Assembly: GCA_950295325.1 (NCBI GenBank)
Contig: OX485804.1
Span: 69,976,033 to 70,040,032 of the forward strand
Reading direction: 5' to 3'
Source of the DNA: Polytrichum commune
Taxonomy: Eukaryota > Streptophyta > Polytrichopsida > Polytrichales > Polytrichaceae
DNA length: 64,000 nucleotides
Shown one piece after another: positions 1-11,121 of the stretch (the first letter of the stretch is position 1; each line of letters begins with the position of its first letter). The position numbers were made by a program, and so were the translations under genes. The notes below the pieces were generated by a model. It saw nothing but the letters and a program-made list of their open reading frames with translations, did no database searches and was not told the origin of the DNA.

Positions 1-275
1 ATTGGGTGGGCCCAAATGGTCAGCCAATTTGCTACCTTGGGGCCATGTCGGGGCTCCCTGTATTCTTGGACGGAGTCAATATTTTGTGTGAATTGGCTTC
101 ATATTCCAAGGCCTCAATAACTCATGTAAAGCACCCCTTATCAAAAATGCTTTGGGTTCATAACATTGTTCAATGTCATGTTGAAGTTCAGTGGGCCCAG
201 TGTACTCCAAGAAAAACTCCGGACATGGTACCTAAGTACGCATTATTTTCCTGAAAAAATAGGGTTCGAATTTAT

Positions 276-530
276 TTAGTTCAACATGTCATGGATTGTC
301 AGTTGGCGCAAGTTTTGAAGATTCTTGCGTTTGGCTTTCAAGGTGACAGCCCGGACCTTACTTTGAAACGATTCAAACAACTTTCTAAGATCATCGAATG
401 TTTCCTCAGCCTCTTCTCGAACTTTGGAGCATAGCAACTGACCCTCTATATCAACCACTTGCTTATAAAGTGACTCAAATCCCTTAAATACAACGGTGTT
501 TCCTAATCGACTCATTGAGGCGTTTCCCAT
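276..530 (-). CDS. Weak short ORF, hypothetical protein of 84 residues
   Basis: I do not recognise this ORF. The minus-strand frame is open beyond 530, but the ATG at 528-530 is the better start because a double telobox-like motif (AACCCTAAACCCTA, about 570-583) lies just upstream, where a plant 5' leader would be expected. The predicted product is hydrophilic and looks helical, with alternating acidic and basic residues (for example EEAEETFDDLRKLFESF) that could form a short coiled coil. No signal peptide, membrane segment or catalytic motif is visible. It could be a real small gene, the last exon of a broken gene, or chance. The surroundings are repeat-rich, so confidence is low. Confidence 0.25.
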   Translation of the reverse strand: MGNASMSRLGNTVVFKGFESLYKQVVDIEGQLLCSKVREEAEETFDDLRKLFESFQSKVRAVTLKAKRKNLQNLRQLTIHDMLN

Positions 531-1137
531 TCGGTTTCTTCGACATTGCAACCAAATCAAGCGATTAGGAACCCTAAACCCTACAGTGCGCACCTACCGG
601 CTAAGTACACACAATCCTCTCAGGTTCAAGTTGCGTACTTAGGCGGGAGGCTATTGTATTGTATATGCCCAATGACAACTAGATTCATATCGGAATTGCA
701 TCGAGTCACAAAAGTTTAGGGTTGGCAACATGGCCATGGTTTTATCTATCCATCCATGTTATAGTTGATTGTGTGTTTGCGGTCATGGAAGTTCAACATG
801 AATCACTATATTCGTTAATTAGAGACTTTTGAAAGTCTCAAAATAAATGCAAACGGTTTAATATCTGGTCCAATTTCTTATTGTGATGACATGTATTTGT
901 GCCACGTGAATTGCTTTATGAAGTCACATCGAGTATATTTTTGTGTTGTTCTTATTCTTTATTTGAAAATGATGTCCTTAAATAGTCTCAAGATCATGAA
1001 AAAGTCTTCAATTACCGATTATCGTGATATGAATATGAACACTGTCATGTTTGTCTTTGATTACATAATGAATGAAAATTAAACAACATTTTTTTTTTAA
1101 GCTTTTTTTTTGTAGGAACCACAATTCTTAGGTTCTG

Positions 1138-1560
1138 ATGAAAGAGATAGCGAGCTCCCACAAGGTAATAGGACTTTGATGTTTTTAGACATGCATACAA
1201 TTCAAGAAATAGGTAATCATTCACATTTTTATTTTTTTATGTATTGCACAAACAATTCGAGACTATGTGGAATTCTTGCAAAACATTGTCGTCAACAACT
1301 TCTTCAAAGCTCAATTTGCACATAGAAGGTGAACTACTTTTGAGTTGTGTCCAACTAAAAAGAGTTAGTGATTGAGCAATTGTCCTTTTTCAAGAGAGTT
1401 CAAAATTTCCGTTGCTATTGCAGATGTAAGATCCAGCTTTGTCCAACAAAACATTGTTTGTGCAATACATAATACACGCAATATACAACAATATTGGATT
1501 TTTGTAAGAGTGCAAATGAATTGCATGGAAATGTTTGTGGACATCACATCTAAAATAAAA
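1138..1560 (+). repeat. Left arm of a long inverted repeat (about 410 bp)
   Basis: This segment recurs in reverse complement at about 4945-5358. Shared blocks, in mirrored order, include the GATAGCGAGCTCCCACAAGG region, the region around GACATGCATACAATTCAAGA, the TTTCCGTTGCTATTGCA block and the GGAAATGTTTGTGGACATCA block. Similarity is high but interrupted by small indels, so it is an old pair. The arms flank about 3.4 kb of repeat-rich DNA. No protein is recognised in either arm. Confidence 0.75.
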
Positions 1561-1769
1561 GCTTCCATTTGTCGGTCAATGCATATTTTTGGCTCATCTT
1601 GGATGGCTGGGGCAAACCGACCCGTACACTGGTTCCTTGGAGGCAAGGGTTTAGGCATCCAACAAGGAACGTGTGGGAGGTGGATAGGGGCCGGGGTATG
1701 TGATCCGCCACCTCCGAGCAGCCATCACCCCCAAAAAATAAAAATAAAAATAAAATCAATAAGATCCCG
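1561..1769. other. Short non-coding linker
   Basis: No gene is seen. The stretch holds an A-rich simple repeat of AAAATAAAAATA type at about 1735-1756 and GC-richer sequence around 1650-1720. Open frames crossing it on both strands share no recognisable motif and are taken as chance. Confidence 0.5.
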
Positions 1770-2085
1770 ACCAAAAGTTGTTGGCCGCTCCGCCCGACTT
1801 CAAAAAATAAAATTGCTCCTTGCATCCTTGAAGGCCGCTTGTCCATATAACCCAAATAGAGTGCACATCATTTTCAAGGTCCAAAATCTAATATATGTAT
1901 TCACTTCCATTGAGTAAATTAGCAATTGACTAGGATTTCCGTTTTGAAGCGGAACCGTCAATAATTAAAAGCCACTTAATTAACTTGGAAGTCAAAAACA
2001 TTACAAAACCCTCATTAGCACCGAGGTTATGATTTTTGTGACTTACCATTGAAAGGGTCTTTGTCATTCTTTAATGGAACTAGGA
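1770..2085 (+). repeat. Dispersed repeat, copy 1 (about 310 bp)
   Basis: The segment is closely similar, in the same orientation, to 57840-58135. Shared landmarks are TTGAAGGCCGCTTG, the AATCTAATATATG region, GGATTTC followed by a G/C-rich GAAGC(G)GAA box, TTAATTAACTTGG, GTCAAAAACATTACAAA, CCTCATTA and GTGACTTACCAT. It reads like two decayed copies of one transposable element or solo terminal repeat. No coding capacity is seen. Confidence 0.7.
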
Positions 2086-4199
2086 TTCACCAACATTGGT
2101 CATACATGCATTACTACGTGGAGTCACCTAAATTTTGTTATCACTTGGAGAAGTAGGTTGGGCATTATTGTCTTTACTACATGAAGTGAATCTTTGGTAA
2201 TTAGGATGTTACTCGAGTTGGTCTCGCATGACATAATCTTTACTCCACATTTCTTGACTCTCACAAGATAGAGTGAAGTTCATAACTCCTAGAGCAGTCG
2301 CATAAAAGCACTTGCAACAATCATTATGAAGTCAAAATTATGCAAATACGATGTCATTCATGTTTCAAAATTCACTACTAGCAACAATAATTACAAATGT
2401 CCATAGAGTCATATGTCTCGAAACAACGCTCATCTACAAATTTAGTATAGCCTTGCAGATCTTCATACAACCTTAGCCAATTGGTTGGCCAAAGGACAAA
2501 ATAGCTATGTGCCATGCCAATTGCAGTTTCCCTATAATGTCCCAAAATTGATTAAAACCAAGTCTAAATGTTCATGATACAAAATTAAAATGCACTTCAA
2601 ATTACAATGGGTTGAAAGTTGTCATTTGAACAAATATCATTATTATTCATACTATGTAAATATTCACTTGGGAATTTCTCAAACTAATGTCATTGTTAAT
2701 TGAAATTGCTCGGATTTTTTATTATTTTTATTATGTAATCCATACATAGATATTTAAAACTCCAAATTTCCTTCCATGCACCATAGGCCTACACGTGCTC
2801 AGAGCACCTACAAAGGTTTCAAACCAAAGCTATGTAGTTTTGATTTATGCTTGATTTACGCTGAAATGATCCAAATTTAAACTCTTAAAAAATACATGAA
2901 GTGCACCACTTTAGGTGACGACAACAACCACATATGATTTTAAAATGGATATTGCAAACTTTTCTCTCCAAAAATAAATTTAAACTTGCAACCTTCATTT
3001 TACACCAAGTGAACAATGCATGTTGTTGTATGTGAGAGCGCTGGAGCGTTTGCGGGTTGGGGAGGTTGATACCATATTTTTCAAGGGATAGAACAAAATT
3101 CGTGGCACTCCCACCAGCAAATTACGTCCATATTACATCACCAAACATATTTGCGTGGAAGAAGACACCAAAGAGACATGTCTTTAAGGGAAACTAGATT
3201 AATTGCTTGCAATTTGCTAACCATTCTACGGTCAATAATCAATATAATTGGGTGGCGGGGGAGGTATATGGTCAGCTATTACGATGGAAGAAAATCTTTG
3301 TTTTGATGATAACGGTCGACATATTCATAGCAGCTTCGAAAGCCACGGGGAAAACGGCTACAAGCCAAAGTTGCAAGATGGGCTAAGAGAACTTGCATTC
3401 ATTGCATGTTTTGTTTCCTTGAAGAAGTGGGTGCCGAACCTTTCATCATTATATCCGTAGCGTGATCCAGAGACAACAATATATCATATGAAGGCAAAGC
3501 TGAAGGAGTGACACTTGTGAGCGTTTAATTGTTTAAATTGTTTAATACAAGCAACGCATTTCCATTGCCAAAGAGTGAAATTAAGGAAAACGTGCCTAAT
3601 TCATTTGTCGTCTTGATGATAGGACACCTGTATTCAATGATGAGTGGTGAAGTCTAGCTGCAAGAATGGATACCAAAAAGAGATGTGATGAAAATAAATC
3701 GGACCACATGCTCAATTTTTTGATACCTAGTCTAGGTTCAACAATCAACATATTGGAGGAAGTTGTATGGCCGTTTAAGGAGCATGAATATCTTGAGTTG
3801 GATAATGAACGAGATATTCATGTGAGGTCCGAAAATTATGAGGAAAGTGGCTACGATTTGGTTTGCATTTGCCAACCATGATCATAGAATAGTGTGTTTT
3901 CATACCCTAGGAGAAGAGGTGAGCCAGTTGGCAAAAAGTAACCATTTAAGACCCCTCTACCCAACAACCATAGTGTGTCACAAACCCACATATCTAGGAA
4001 TATGGTATTGTCATATCTACGAGAGTCCAGATACGTCATCTTCATTCCGTGGAGATATCTGGTCAGGTTTTGGACCCAAGGTCCCTGACTCCACCTAACG
4101 GGCCCATGTTGTGACAGAGGTGACATTTGAACCGTCAGATGCGGATGGAGGGCTCAGATCAATCCGAGGAGCCCTAAGTTGCAGAAGCAACCGACGATG
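2086..4199. other. Gene-poor AT-rich DNA
   Basis: No gene is recognised in this stretch. ORFs of 70 to 90 codons here (for example 3248-3460 and 3851-4126) have no motif I can assign and lie in repeat-derived sequence. The only structure seen is the diverged duplicated segment listed separately at 3165-3855. Confidence 0.5.
3165..3855 (+). repeat. Diverged direct duplication, with a third copy near 21.3 kb
   Basis: About 3165-3360 and 3655-3855 share the same order of words: an AAAAGAGACATGT-like box, a CATGCTCAA or TTGCTTGCAA box, a CAATCAATAT(A)ATTGG box, GATATTCAT and a final GGCTAC. A partial third copy, with GACATGTTTAAAG, ACATGCTCAAAACTTC, CAACAATCAGTATAATTGGGG, lies at about 21320-21450. 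This indicates a low-identity dispersed element family. Confidence 0.45.
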
Positions 4200-4570
4200 G
4201 CCCATAAGTGAAGAAAGGCTTAAGCCCAGAAGCATTTTCCCGTGTCTCTCTCTCGCTCATCGCAGCGGTGGAGCGGCAGAGATGTTGTGAAGGTTGTGTG
4301 AGGAAAGCCTTAAGCCCATAAGCATTTGTCTGTGTTTGTCGCTCATCGCAGCAGTGGTGCGGCACAGTTGTTGTGAAGGTCGTGTGAGGAAAGCCTTAAG
4401 CCCTAAAGCATTCATCCGTGTCTCTCTCTCGCTCATCGCAGTGGTGGTGCGGCAGAGTTGTTGTGAAGGTCGTGTGAGGAAAGCCTTAAGCCCATAAGCA
4501 TTTATTTGTGTTTGTCGCTCATCGCAGCGGTGGTGCGGCATAGATGTTGTGAAGGTCGTGTGAAGGTGAG
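4200..4570 (+). repeat. Tandem array, period about 88-90 bp, roughly four copies
   Basis: The unit runs GTGAGGAAAGCCTTAAGCCC, then ATAAGCATTT, a CGTGTCTCTCTC or TGTGTTTGTC segment, GCTCATCGCAG, and CGGTGGTGCGGCAGAG followed by TTGTTGTGAAGGTC. Copies begin near 4206, 4296, 4384 and 4474, with a partial fifth at about 4555. Open frames in several phases result from the periodicity and I do not treat them as genes. Confidence 0.85.
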
Positions 4571-4598
4571 CATTTTAGTGCACGCTCACAAGGTTTAG

Positions 4599-4925
4599 TG
4601 TTTGTTGCGATTTGTCGTGGATAGAGGCAGTGGTGATGTGCTTGTGCTCTGGGTTTTTAATTTTCTATGGGTGATGTGTTATGCGTGATGGTTGGCTGGA
4701 GGCATCGGTTTGAGTCAAAAAGTATCTGTGAGTAGATCGAGTTTATGCAGTTATCATGTTCTGTTTGATAATTTTGTGGGACGGAGGTGGCGGCAGTAGA
4801 ATTAGGGCGAGGTGTTTGTTGCAATTTGTCGTGGATAGAGGCAGCGATGACGTCCATGTGCTCTGGATTTTTAGTTTTCTACGGGTGATATGCTATGCGT
4901 GATGGTTGGCTGGAGGCACGGGTTT
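4599..4925 (+). repeat. Duplicated segment of about 113 bp, plus a related third piece
   Basis: Positions 4599-4713 and 4812-4925 match closely: GTTTGTTGCRATTTGTCGTG, GATAGAGGCAG, TGTGCTCTGG, TTTTCTAYGGGTGAT and GATGGTTGGCTGGAGGCA are shared. The intervening 4730-4818 piece (GATAATTTTGTGGGA, GGAGG, GGCGRGGTGTTTGTTG) recurs at about 5390-5480 beyond the right inverted arm. The area is a mosaic of short duplications. Confidence 0.7.
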
Positions 4926-4944
4926 AAAACACCATATGAAATTT

Positions 4945-5358
4945 TAGATTTGATGTCTACAAACATTTCCCTGCAATGCATTTGCACTCTTAGAAAAGTT
5001 CAATATTTTTGTATATTGCACGTATTATGTATTGCCCGAACAATGTTATGTTGGACAAAGCTAGATCTTACATATGCAATAGCAACGGAAATTTTGAACT
5101 CTCTTGACAAAGGACAATTACTCAATCACTAATTCTTTTCAGTGGGATACAACTCAGAATTAGTTCACCTTCTATGTGCAAATCAAGTTTTGAAGAAGTT
5201 GTTGACAACAATGTTTTGCAAGAAATCCACAGAGGCTTGAATTATTGTGCAATACATAAAAAACAATGCGAATAATTACCTATATCTTGAATTGTATGCA
5301 TGTCTAAAAACATCAAAGTCCTATCACCTTGTGGGAGCTCGCTATCTCATTCATCAGT
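4945..5358 (-). repeat. Right arm of the long inverted repeat
   Basis: This is the reverse-complement partner of 1138-1560. Mirrored landmarks include GATTTGATGTCTACAAACAT, TGCAATAGCAACGGAAATTT, TTGTCAACAACTTC-like sequence, TTGAATTGTATGCATGTC and CCTTGTGGGAGCTCGCTATC. It ends near 5358, where similarity to the left arm stops. Confidence 0.75.
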
Positions 5359-5829
5359 TTAAGGCATGGGTTAGGACGGGGTGTCCGTGAGTAGATGAGT
5401 TTCTGAAGTTATCGTAATTTGTATGATAATTTTGTGGGATGGAGGCGGCAGCGGTAGTGTTAAGGGCGGGGTGTTTGTTGCATTTAGGGCTTAAGACACC
5501 ACTGTCGTACGCGTCATGCATTGAATTGCTTTCTTTGTGAATTCTTTTTAAGAAAATTGAAGAACAAACGAGCGTAATGAAAAGAGGCTCATGGGGTCGC
5601 CTTGTCACTGTAGTTGCAGGAGCTCCTTGCTTGTGGGCTCCTGTTTCTTCTCCTTGGTCTCTCGGTCATATTCCCCCACCCATACACCATGAACGTGGTT
5701 CCCAAGAATAGGCGACGGCAAGGCGCTTCCCTTGACAACCCACGAGGTGTCGGGTTTAAATCCTTGCACCCTGACTTGCCTCGCCCTACCACATCTGGAA
5801 CCACACATAAAATGAGCTCACTCAAAATG
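5359..5829. other. Repeat-flanking DNA without a clear gene
   Basis: It contains the third copy of the GATAATTTTGTGGGA element at about 5390-5480. The segment at about 5600-5810 has overlapping open frames on both strands (67 to 180 codons) with no recognisable domain, which I read as compositional. Confidence 0.4.
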
Positions 5830-6600
5830 AGTTGCAAAGAGGAACGCTTGCCATGCCTCCGATTGGTGGCGGAGGTGACAGCGGATCCAACTCCGGAGCG
5901 AGAATTCCATGGAACATTCCCATGGAGCGAGCCCATGCTCCTAGCATGGCCAGCTTGCTCGCCAAGGCAAAAGCCGCGAAGCAAGCCAAAGTCGAAAGAG
6001 TTGCCGAAGCTCGGCAACAACGTCTTGATGCGCACAAAAGACGTGCTCAAGGCGTAAGAGCCAAAGAAGCTCAAATATATGCCATTGAAGCTCGGCAACA
6101 ACGTCTTGACGCGCACAAAAGACGCGCTCAAAGCCTAAGAGCCAAAGAAGCTCAAATATATGCCATTGAAGCTCAACAATACAAGCCAATGGAGCTCTCG
6201 GGTGAAGCCCAAAGCAAAACACCCGCCAAAACAAGAGCCAATGAAGCTCAAAATTAACCATTGAAGCTCAGCAATATGAGCCGATGAAGCTCGCGTGAAG
6301 CCCAAAGCAAAACACCCGCCAAAACAAGAGCCAATGAAGCTCAAAATTATGCCATTGAAGCTCAAAAATATGAGCCGATGGAGCTCGGGTGAAGCCCAAA
6401 GCAAAACGCCCGCCAACACAAGAGCCAATGAAGCTCGAATATATGCCATTGAAGCTCAACAATATGAGCCAATGGAGTTGGGGTGAAGCTCAAAGCACAA
6501 CACCCCCCAAAACAAGAGCCAATGAAGCTCAAAAATATGCCATTGAAGCTCAACAATACAAGCTAATGGAGCTTGGGTGAAGCCCAAAGCAAAAACACCC
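5830..6600 (+). repeat. Two adjoining tandem arrays, 83-bp and about 94-bp units
   Basis: At 6005-6170 two copies of an 83-bp unit occur, each with GAAGCTCGGCAACAACGTCT and GCGCACAAAAGACG. From about 6170 to 6600 a second unit of about 94 bp recurs roughly four and a half times: GTGAAGCCCAAAGCAAAAC, CCAAAACAAGAGCCAATGAA, GCTCAA, ATATGCCATTGAAGCTCAAC and GAGCCGATGGAGCTC. A plus-strand frame, 5832-6257 (141 codons), runs through the first part and codes an Ala/Lys/Gln/Arg-rich helix-prone sequence, then breaks in the second array. It may be the relic of a low-complexity gene; antisense frames are shadows of the repeat. Confidence 0.8.
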
Positions 6601-8493
6601 CCGAAAACAATAGTGTGTTGATTTTAGTGTGTATATTTAATGGCAGTACAGGTGTTGTCGTGTACTTTCACAAGTATTCATACGCATTCAAACCAATTAA
6701 GAGTGATTAAATGTATTGAAGCCTTCCAAACCTTCTGGTTGCAGTCTTTGGGTATCGGATGCATGTGTTGTTTGAGCAAGCTCCGAGTTTCTTTCTTTTG
6801 GAGGTTTTTGGTCCAAGAAATTCAAAGTATGGTCACTCTGCTCTACATTGAGTTTTCAATATCCAGTTCTTCATAATGTCAAATGAAGCAAGTATTTTAA
6901 AAGATTTACCCAATAAACTATCCATTGCCAAACTTTGTTCAACCATTTGAAAGCAGTAACCTTACAAAATTCAGATTCATTCGATTTTGTCTTGTTCAAA
7001 ACGTGCACTAATGAAGCAAATGAAGAGTCAATTCGGAAGAGCAACCACGGCATCTATAGGTCATCAGCCGGTTAAAGGTCGCATATAAATGGTTAAATAA
7101 CATCAAGAAACCATGCTCAATGTTATTCTACCAATAAGCAAAGGTTACACAAAACTGCAGTTGACATAATGTGTCCGTAACATAGAATGTACTAGCAGAG
7201 GGATTAAGCAATACCATACACTGATTCCCCTTGAAACAAGTTTCTTGATCTGCTGCCCAGGCGCAGTGACTCTAGTGCAGTCATTATCTCAAATCCATCA
7301 TAACACCACTGACAAGAGGAATTCAGTGCCTAAAATGTCCGCTTGAATCACCATATATCCTCTAATTGGAGCTACTTCAAAACCATTGAAGTGTATTTCA
7401 AATTGGTCATGAAATAAGAATTAAGTGGGATAATACAAAGATCTCAATGCTTGGTGATTATTAGGAGCAAACATATGATGATGGCCATTCCCTCTCAAAC
7501 TGGACTTCCACTTGCACAGAAGCATGGTTACCCATGATCAAATCCATCACTAAACTTCATGACGGCCAGAGTGCATCTTCAACATGCATGCCAGCTTGAA
7601 AAGAGGCCCAGCGTATAATGTAATCAAAGGAGCACAGAATTCCATTAATGCTGTCAAACTTCAGAACTACAGAGCATGTTCAACATGCATACCACCTTCA
7701 AGCAGTAAAAGCAGGAAATAATTTGCTTGATGCTATTGGAGTCCCAGCCTAAAGTATGACAGGCTCTTATAATGGTGGCAACAAGAACAAGCTTGTTGCA
7801 ATCCTACATATACTGCTGCTGACTGGATTAGAAGTGGAGACTGAATGAAGCCAAAACTAACGCTTTTCCAGGATATTGACAAGATATCACAGAATTTTGC
7901 GATGAATTGAAGGACGCAGGAGTTTTCAAAGTCTGTAAAGGCCTGTTATACTGTACCAAGAACCCTCAAGACAGTTAGTAACCCTAGACCAATCTAGGAT
8001 GATATCATGATGGTGACTGGTTGATCAAACAAATTTAACTTTGCAAATAATGTAGCCAGGGTGCCAACAAGTCACACCTGCTCAGTTTCCGTGAAGAGGA
8101 CACAGGAACCTCGACAGCAGACCATATGCAACTTGAATGCGGTAGGCCCCTTTGACGGACCCCGATTCACAACAACCGATACATGGCCATGGTATCTAAT
8201 AGTTTTGGCCAGATATGCACCTTCCCAGCTTCATCAGACCTACAATTATCACTTCCAGGCGATCGGATTCAACACTCGGTAAAGGTGAGGACATCTAACA
8301 AAAAGGAAGTATAAACAGAAGCATTCCTGCTCTCATCAATTGAATGTGCACCAGTCATACATACCGAATTAGAAGCAGAACAAGGCGGATAGTATTCACC
8401 ACCAGCAATCATCAATAGAAACACATGTAAGTTGTAACAACATCCCAAAAACATTGCTGACAAAAGTGCACCAAATTCAGTCTATCACATCGT
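6601..8493. other. 3' flank of the caprin-like gene; no further gene seen
   Basis: No protein-coding exon is recognised. The part adjoining 8494 should contain the 3' untranslated region of the minus-strand gene, but I cannot place its end. ORFs here are short and motif-free. Confidence 0.4.
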
Positions 8494-10880
8494 TCAGGTA
8501 GAGTTCGTCACGATAGCAGGTGGGGAGGGAGCAGCTCCATTTCCATGGCCGTTGTACATCATACCACCCCTGTCACCTCGCCCACCTCTGCCACCGTAGT
8601 GATTAGGTCTAGCATGATAACCACCAGGCTGGTCATAGAAATGACCACCACGACCACCATTTGGGAACATACCCGCTCGTCCTCTTCCGCCACGACCACC
8701 ATTTACATATCCTCGGCCCCCATTCCGGCCACCCATTCCTTGGTAACCTCCTGGCATGCCGCGGCCCCTCACCGGACCTCCAGACCCTTGTTGATAATTC
8801 ACCCCACTTCGAATCCCAGCCTGAGGTGGGCCCTGTGGATGGTGCGAATGGGGGTAATGGTGGTGATGGGGAAGAACTGGAGGCTGAGGTTGTTCATCAC
8901 CTGCTACGGCCTCTTCAGCAGGCTGTTCCGCAGCCTGCACTTCTTCTGTATCCTGTGGACCTCCTGCATTTACGTTTGCGTCCTCATGGACGTTATGGCT
9001 GCCAAACTGGCAACCAGAAATTACTATCAGTAGAAGTCCATAATCTTAGACATGAATGGAACTGCTAACTCCTACAACCTGCGGCATGTCAGTGCAACCC
9101 TTGAGCGACCCAATGAGCATCACTACGATTTCTTCTAGGTGGAAGCGACTGGGTCTAAAAGGCTAATGACTTCAGCACACCTGGGGGATTTCGAAGGCAG
9201 TCACTGGGCTATCTGCAAGGAAGATCAGGGGAGTTGAAGTTGGTGGGGCTCCATTATTTCCTGGCACTCCAAATTCGTACATTTGCGTCACTGGCGCCAT
9301 TGGCTCCTGTGTCAGCTCCCCATCAGTCTCGTTCGTCAGATAAACTACAGAAGCATGGTGCAGGGTCACAACACAGATAGAACTAAACAATTAAAGGTTT
9401 TGAGCAAAACCCTGCACACCATGGTCATATAATCCAGATGGGAAACCCTGCACATGGTGCGGCTAGAAAGCCAGTTCAGCAATGCTGCAAGAATGCACAC
9501 CTTTTCTCAGACATAATTGAGAACAATCAATACACTGCTACATATATTGACCGCCTAGTGCATAGCCCACCTGAGGTACATAGTAGGCTACTGGTACAGT
9601 GTGATCTACTTCCTTAGTTGGGAGATACTGTCCAGCTGCACTGGCAGCAGCGGCAGCTGTTTGCTGGCTGACGGTTTGCAGCTCTGGCGTCATTGTAAAA
9701 TACTCTGATGAGAGAATCCTGTTTAACCTCTCCCTCAGTCGTGAGTCTGTCACAGGATGTCAAGGACAGCCGAATACACAAGCTTCGTAACAAGAGCACG
9801 GCTGCAACGAGACCCCAAAAATTGGAAGGATGATAGACACCCTGATTCAGGTCCCATTCAGATGCCATGAATCCAAAGCTAATACTACCCAGAACCCCTC
9901 AGCGAGATACATAATTTACGTCCCTTCCGGAGTTGCAACAGACAGACCTAAATCAAAAATGCAGATTGAGGTAGGATACAAGAGATATTGGAGTCTAATT
10001 GAATGAGACGGTCGGAGTCCAAGAGCCATTCCCGGGCATGCTCAATGCAGCGTTGCAAGGCGTCACGATGTGAAAGGGTCTCATTAGGAGGCCGCGACGT
10101 TAACATTGATCCGAACAACGACAAGGCGTCCAGGTCTCCTTCGATCAACGGCGTGGTGGAATCATCCGTCACAAAGTCGTACGATAGGCATGAGCTCCTT
10201 TCGTGCACCCTCGTCCACACCAACGATGCCGCCTCCCCCTGCGACCTCACATCAAATAGATGTGCGAAATATAGGAGCTTCAAGAGGTCCGAAACCTCGC
10301 CTTCCGAGAACACAGTCTTCTCGTTGGCAGAGCCCTCATTCTCCCTCAAGCTGCTCTCTTTGTTCTCCTCCTCACAAGCGGACACCTCCTGGCTCTCTTG
10401 CTCGGAGACGTCTGGCTGCGCCACTTGAGCATCGGAGCCGTTCTCGTGGGCCTCCACCACCGCCTCGGACTCATCACTCTCATTGTCCTTGCGCACCTCC
10501 ACATCGGCCGCTGCTTCTACCACCTCCCCCTCACACACACTGTCCTCCTCCTGCTCCTGCTCAGGCCGCCGCTCCAGGGTGGCCGCCAGGAGCTCCTTCT
10601 CGCGCTCCGCGACCTCCTCTTTCACCGCCACCAGCAGCGGCTGCCGCAACTTCTCGTACTCATCAATCAGCGCCGCAATTGCGATCTTGGTTTTCAGCAC
10701 GTCCTCTTGCTCCTTGTTCACCGTCTTCCCTTGCCGTTTGTTCTCCTCTATCTGCAAGATCCTGTTGAACTTCTTCTTCAGCGCCCGCAGCCTCTTGCTC
10801 ATCATCGTCAGCACCGGCCCATCCTTCCCTCCCCCCGTATTCGCATACCCCTCGTCCGCATGCGCCCCCTCCAGCGCCAT
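8494..10880 (-). CDS. Caprin-related RGG-box RNA-binding protein
   Basis: Five exons are inferred on the minus strand: 10880-9980, 9746-9571, 9447-9420, 9344-9181 and 9006-8494. They join in frame to 593 codons. Residues about 22-85 form a charged helical segment (GPVLTMMSKRLRALKKKFNR, then KRQGKTVNKEQEDVL and DEYEKLRQPLL) that resembles the caprin coiled-coil homology region. A Glu-rich acidic tract follows, about residues 100-195. The last exon carries a His/Pro stretch and then many RGG/GGRGG repeats typical of RNA-binding, condensate-forming tails. Caprins are cytoplasmic mRNA-binding proteins of stress granules; that role is inferred here. The 28-nt third exon is the weakest part of the model. 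If intron 2 is retained, translation stops at 9538, giving a protein of 369 residues without the RGG tail. There is no RRM. Confidence 0.75.
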
Positions 10881-10883
10881 CGC

Positions 10884-11121
10884 AAACCCTAGCTCCCCCT
10901 AAACCCTACGTCAGGGAACCCCACACACCTCACAAGCCCTGAACAAGAAGAACCCCAATGATCAGGCGAGTTGAGGAGGAAGAAGCGAGTGCGGCTAGGT
11001 GCGAGAACATCGGCCGATGGAAGGCCAAGCCATGGCACGAGAGGGGAGAGGGAAGGTCAGACGCCGAGGCTGCTAAGCGCAAAGAGACAGTCCAGCTGTG
11101 GCCGCGACTCTTAAACCCTAA
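10884..11121. promoter_or_regulatory. Telobox-bearing leader and promoter region of the caprin-like gene
   Basis: Three AAACCCTA motifs lie just upstream of the minus-strand start codon, at about 10884-10891, 10901-10908 and 11113-11120. Such interstitial telomere motifs are common in plant promoters and leaders of translation-related and ribosomal genes, which agrees with an RNA-binding product. The surrounding sequence is GC-richer than the flanks. The small plus-strand ORF here is probably incidental. Confidence 0.5.

Noticed and set aside
5589-6131. 180-codon minus-strand ORF
   Set aside because: It runs antisense through the tandem repeat and its Phe/Leu/Ser-rich product reflects repeat periodicity.
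10003-10902. Plus-strand ORFs of 139 to 220 codons opposite caprin-like exon 1
   Set aside because: They mirror the Glu-rich coding strand as Ser/Pro/Leu-rich shadows and have no recognised motif.
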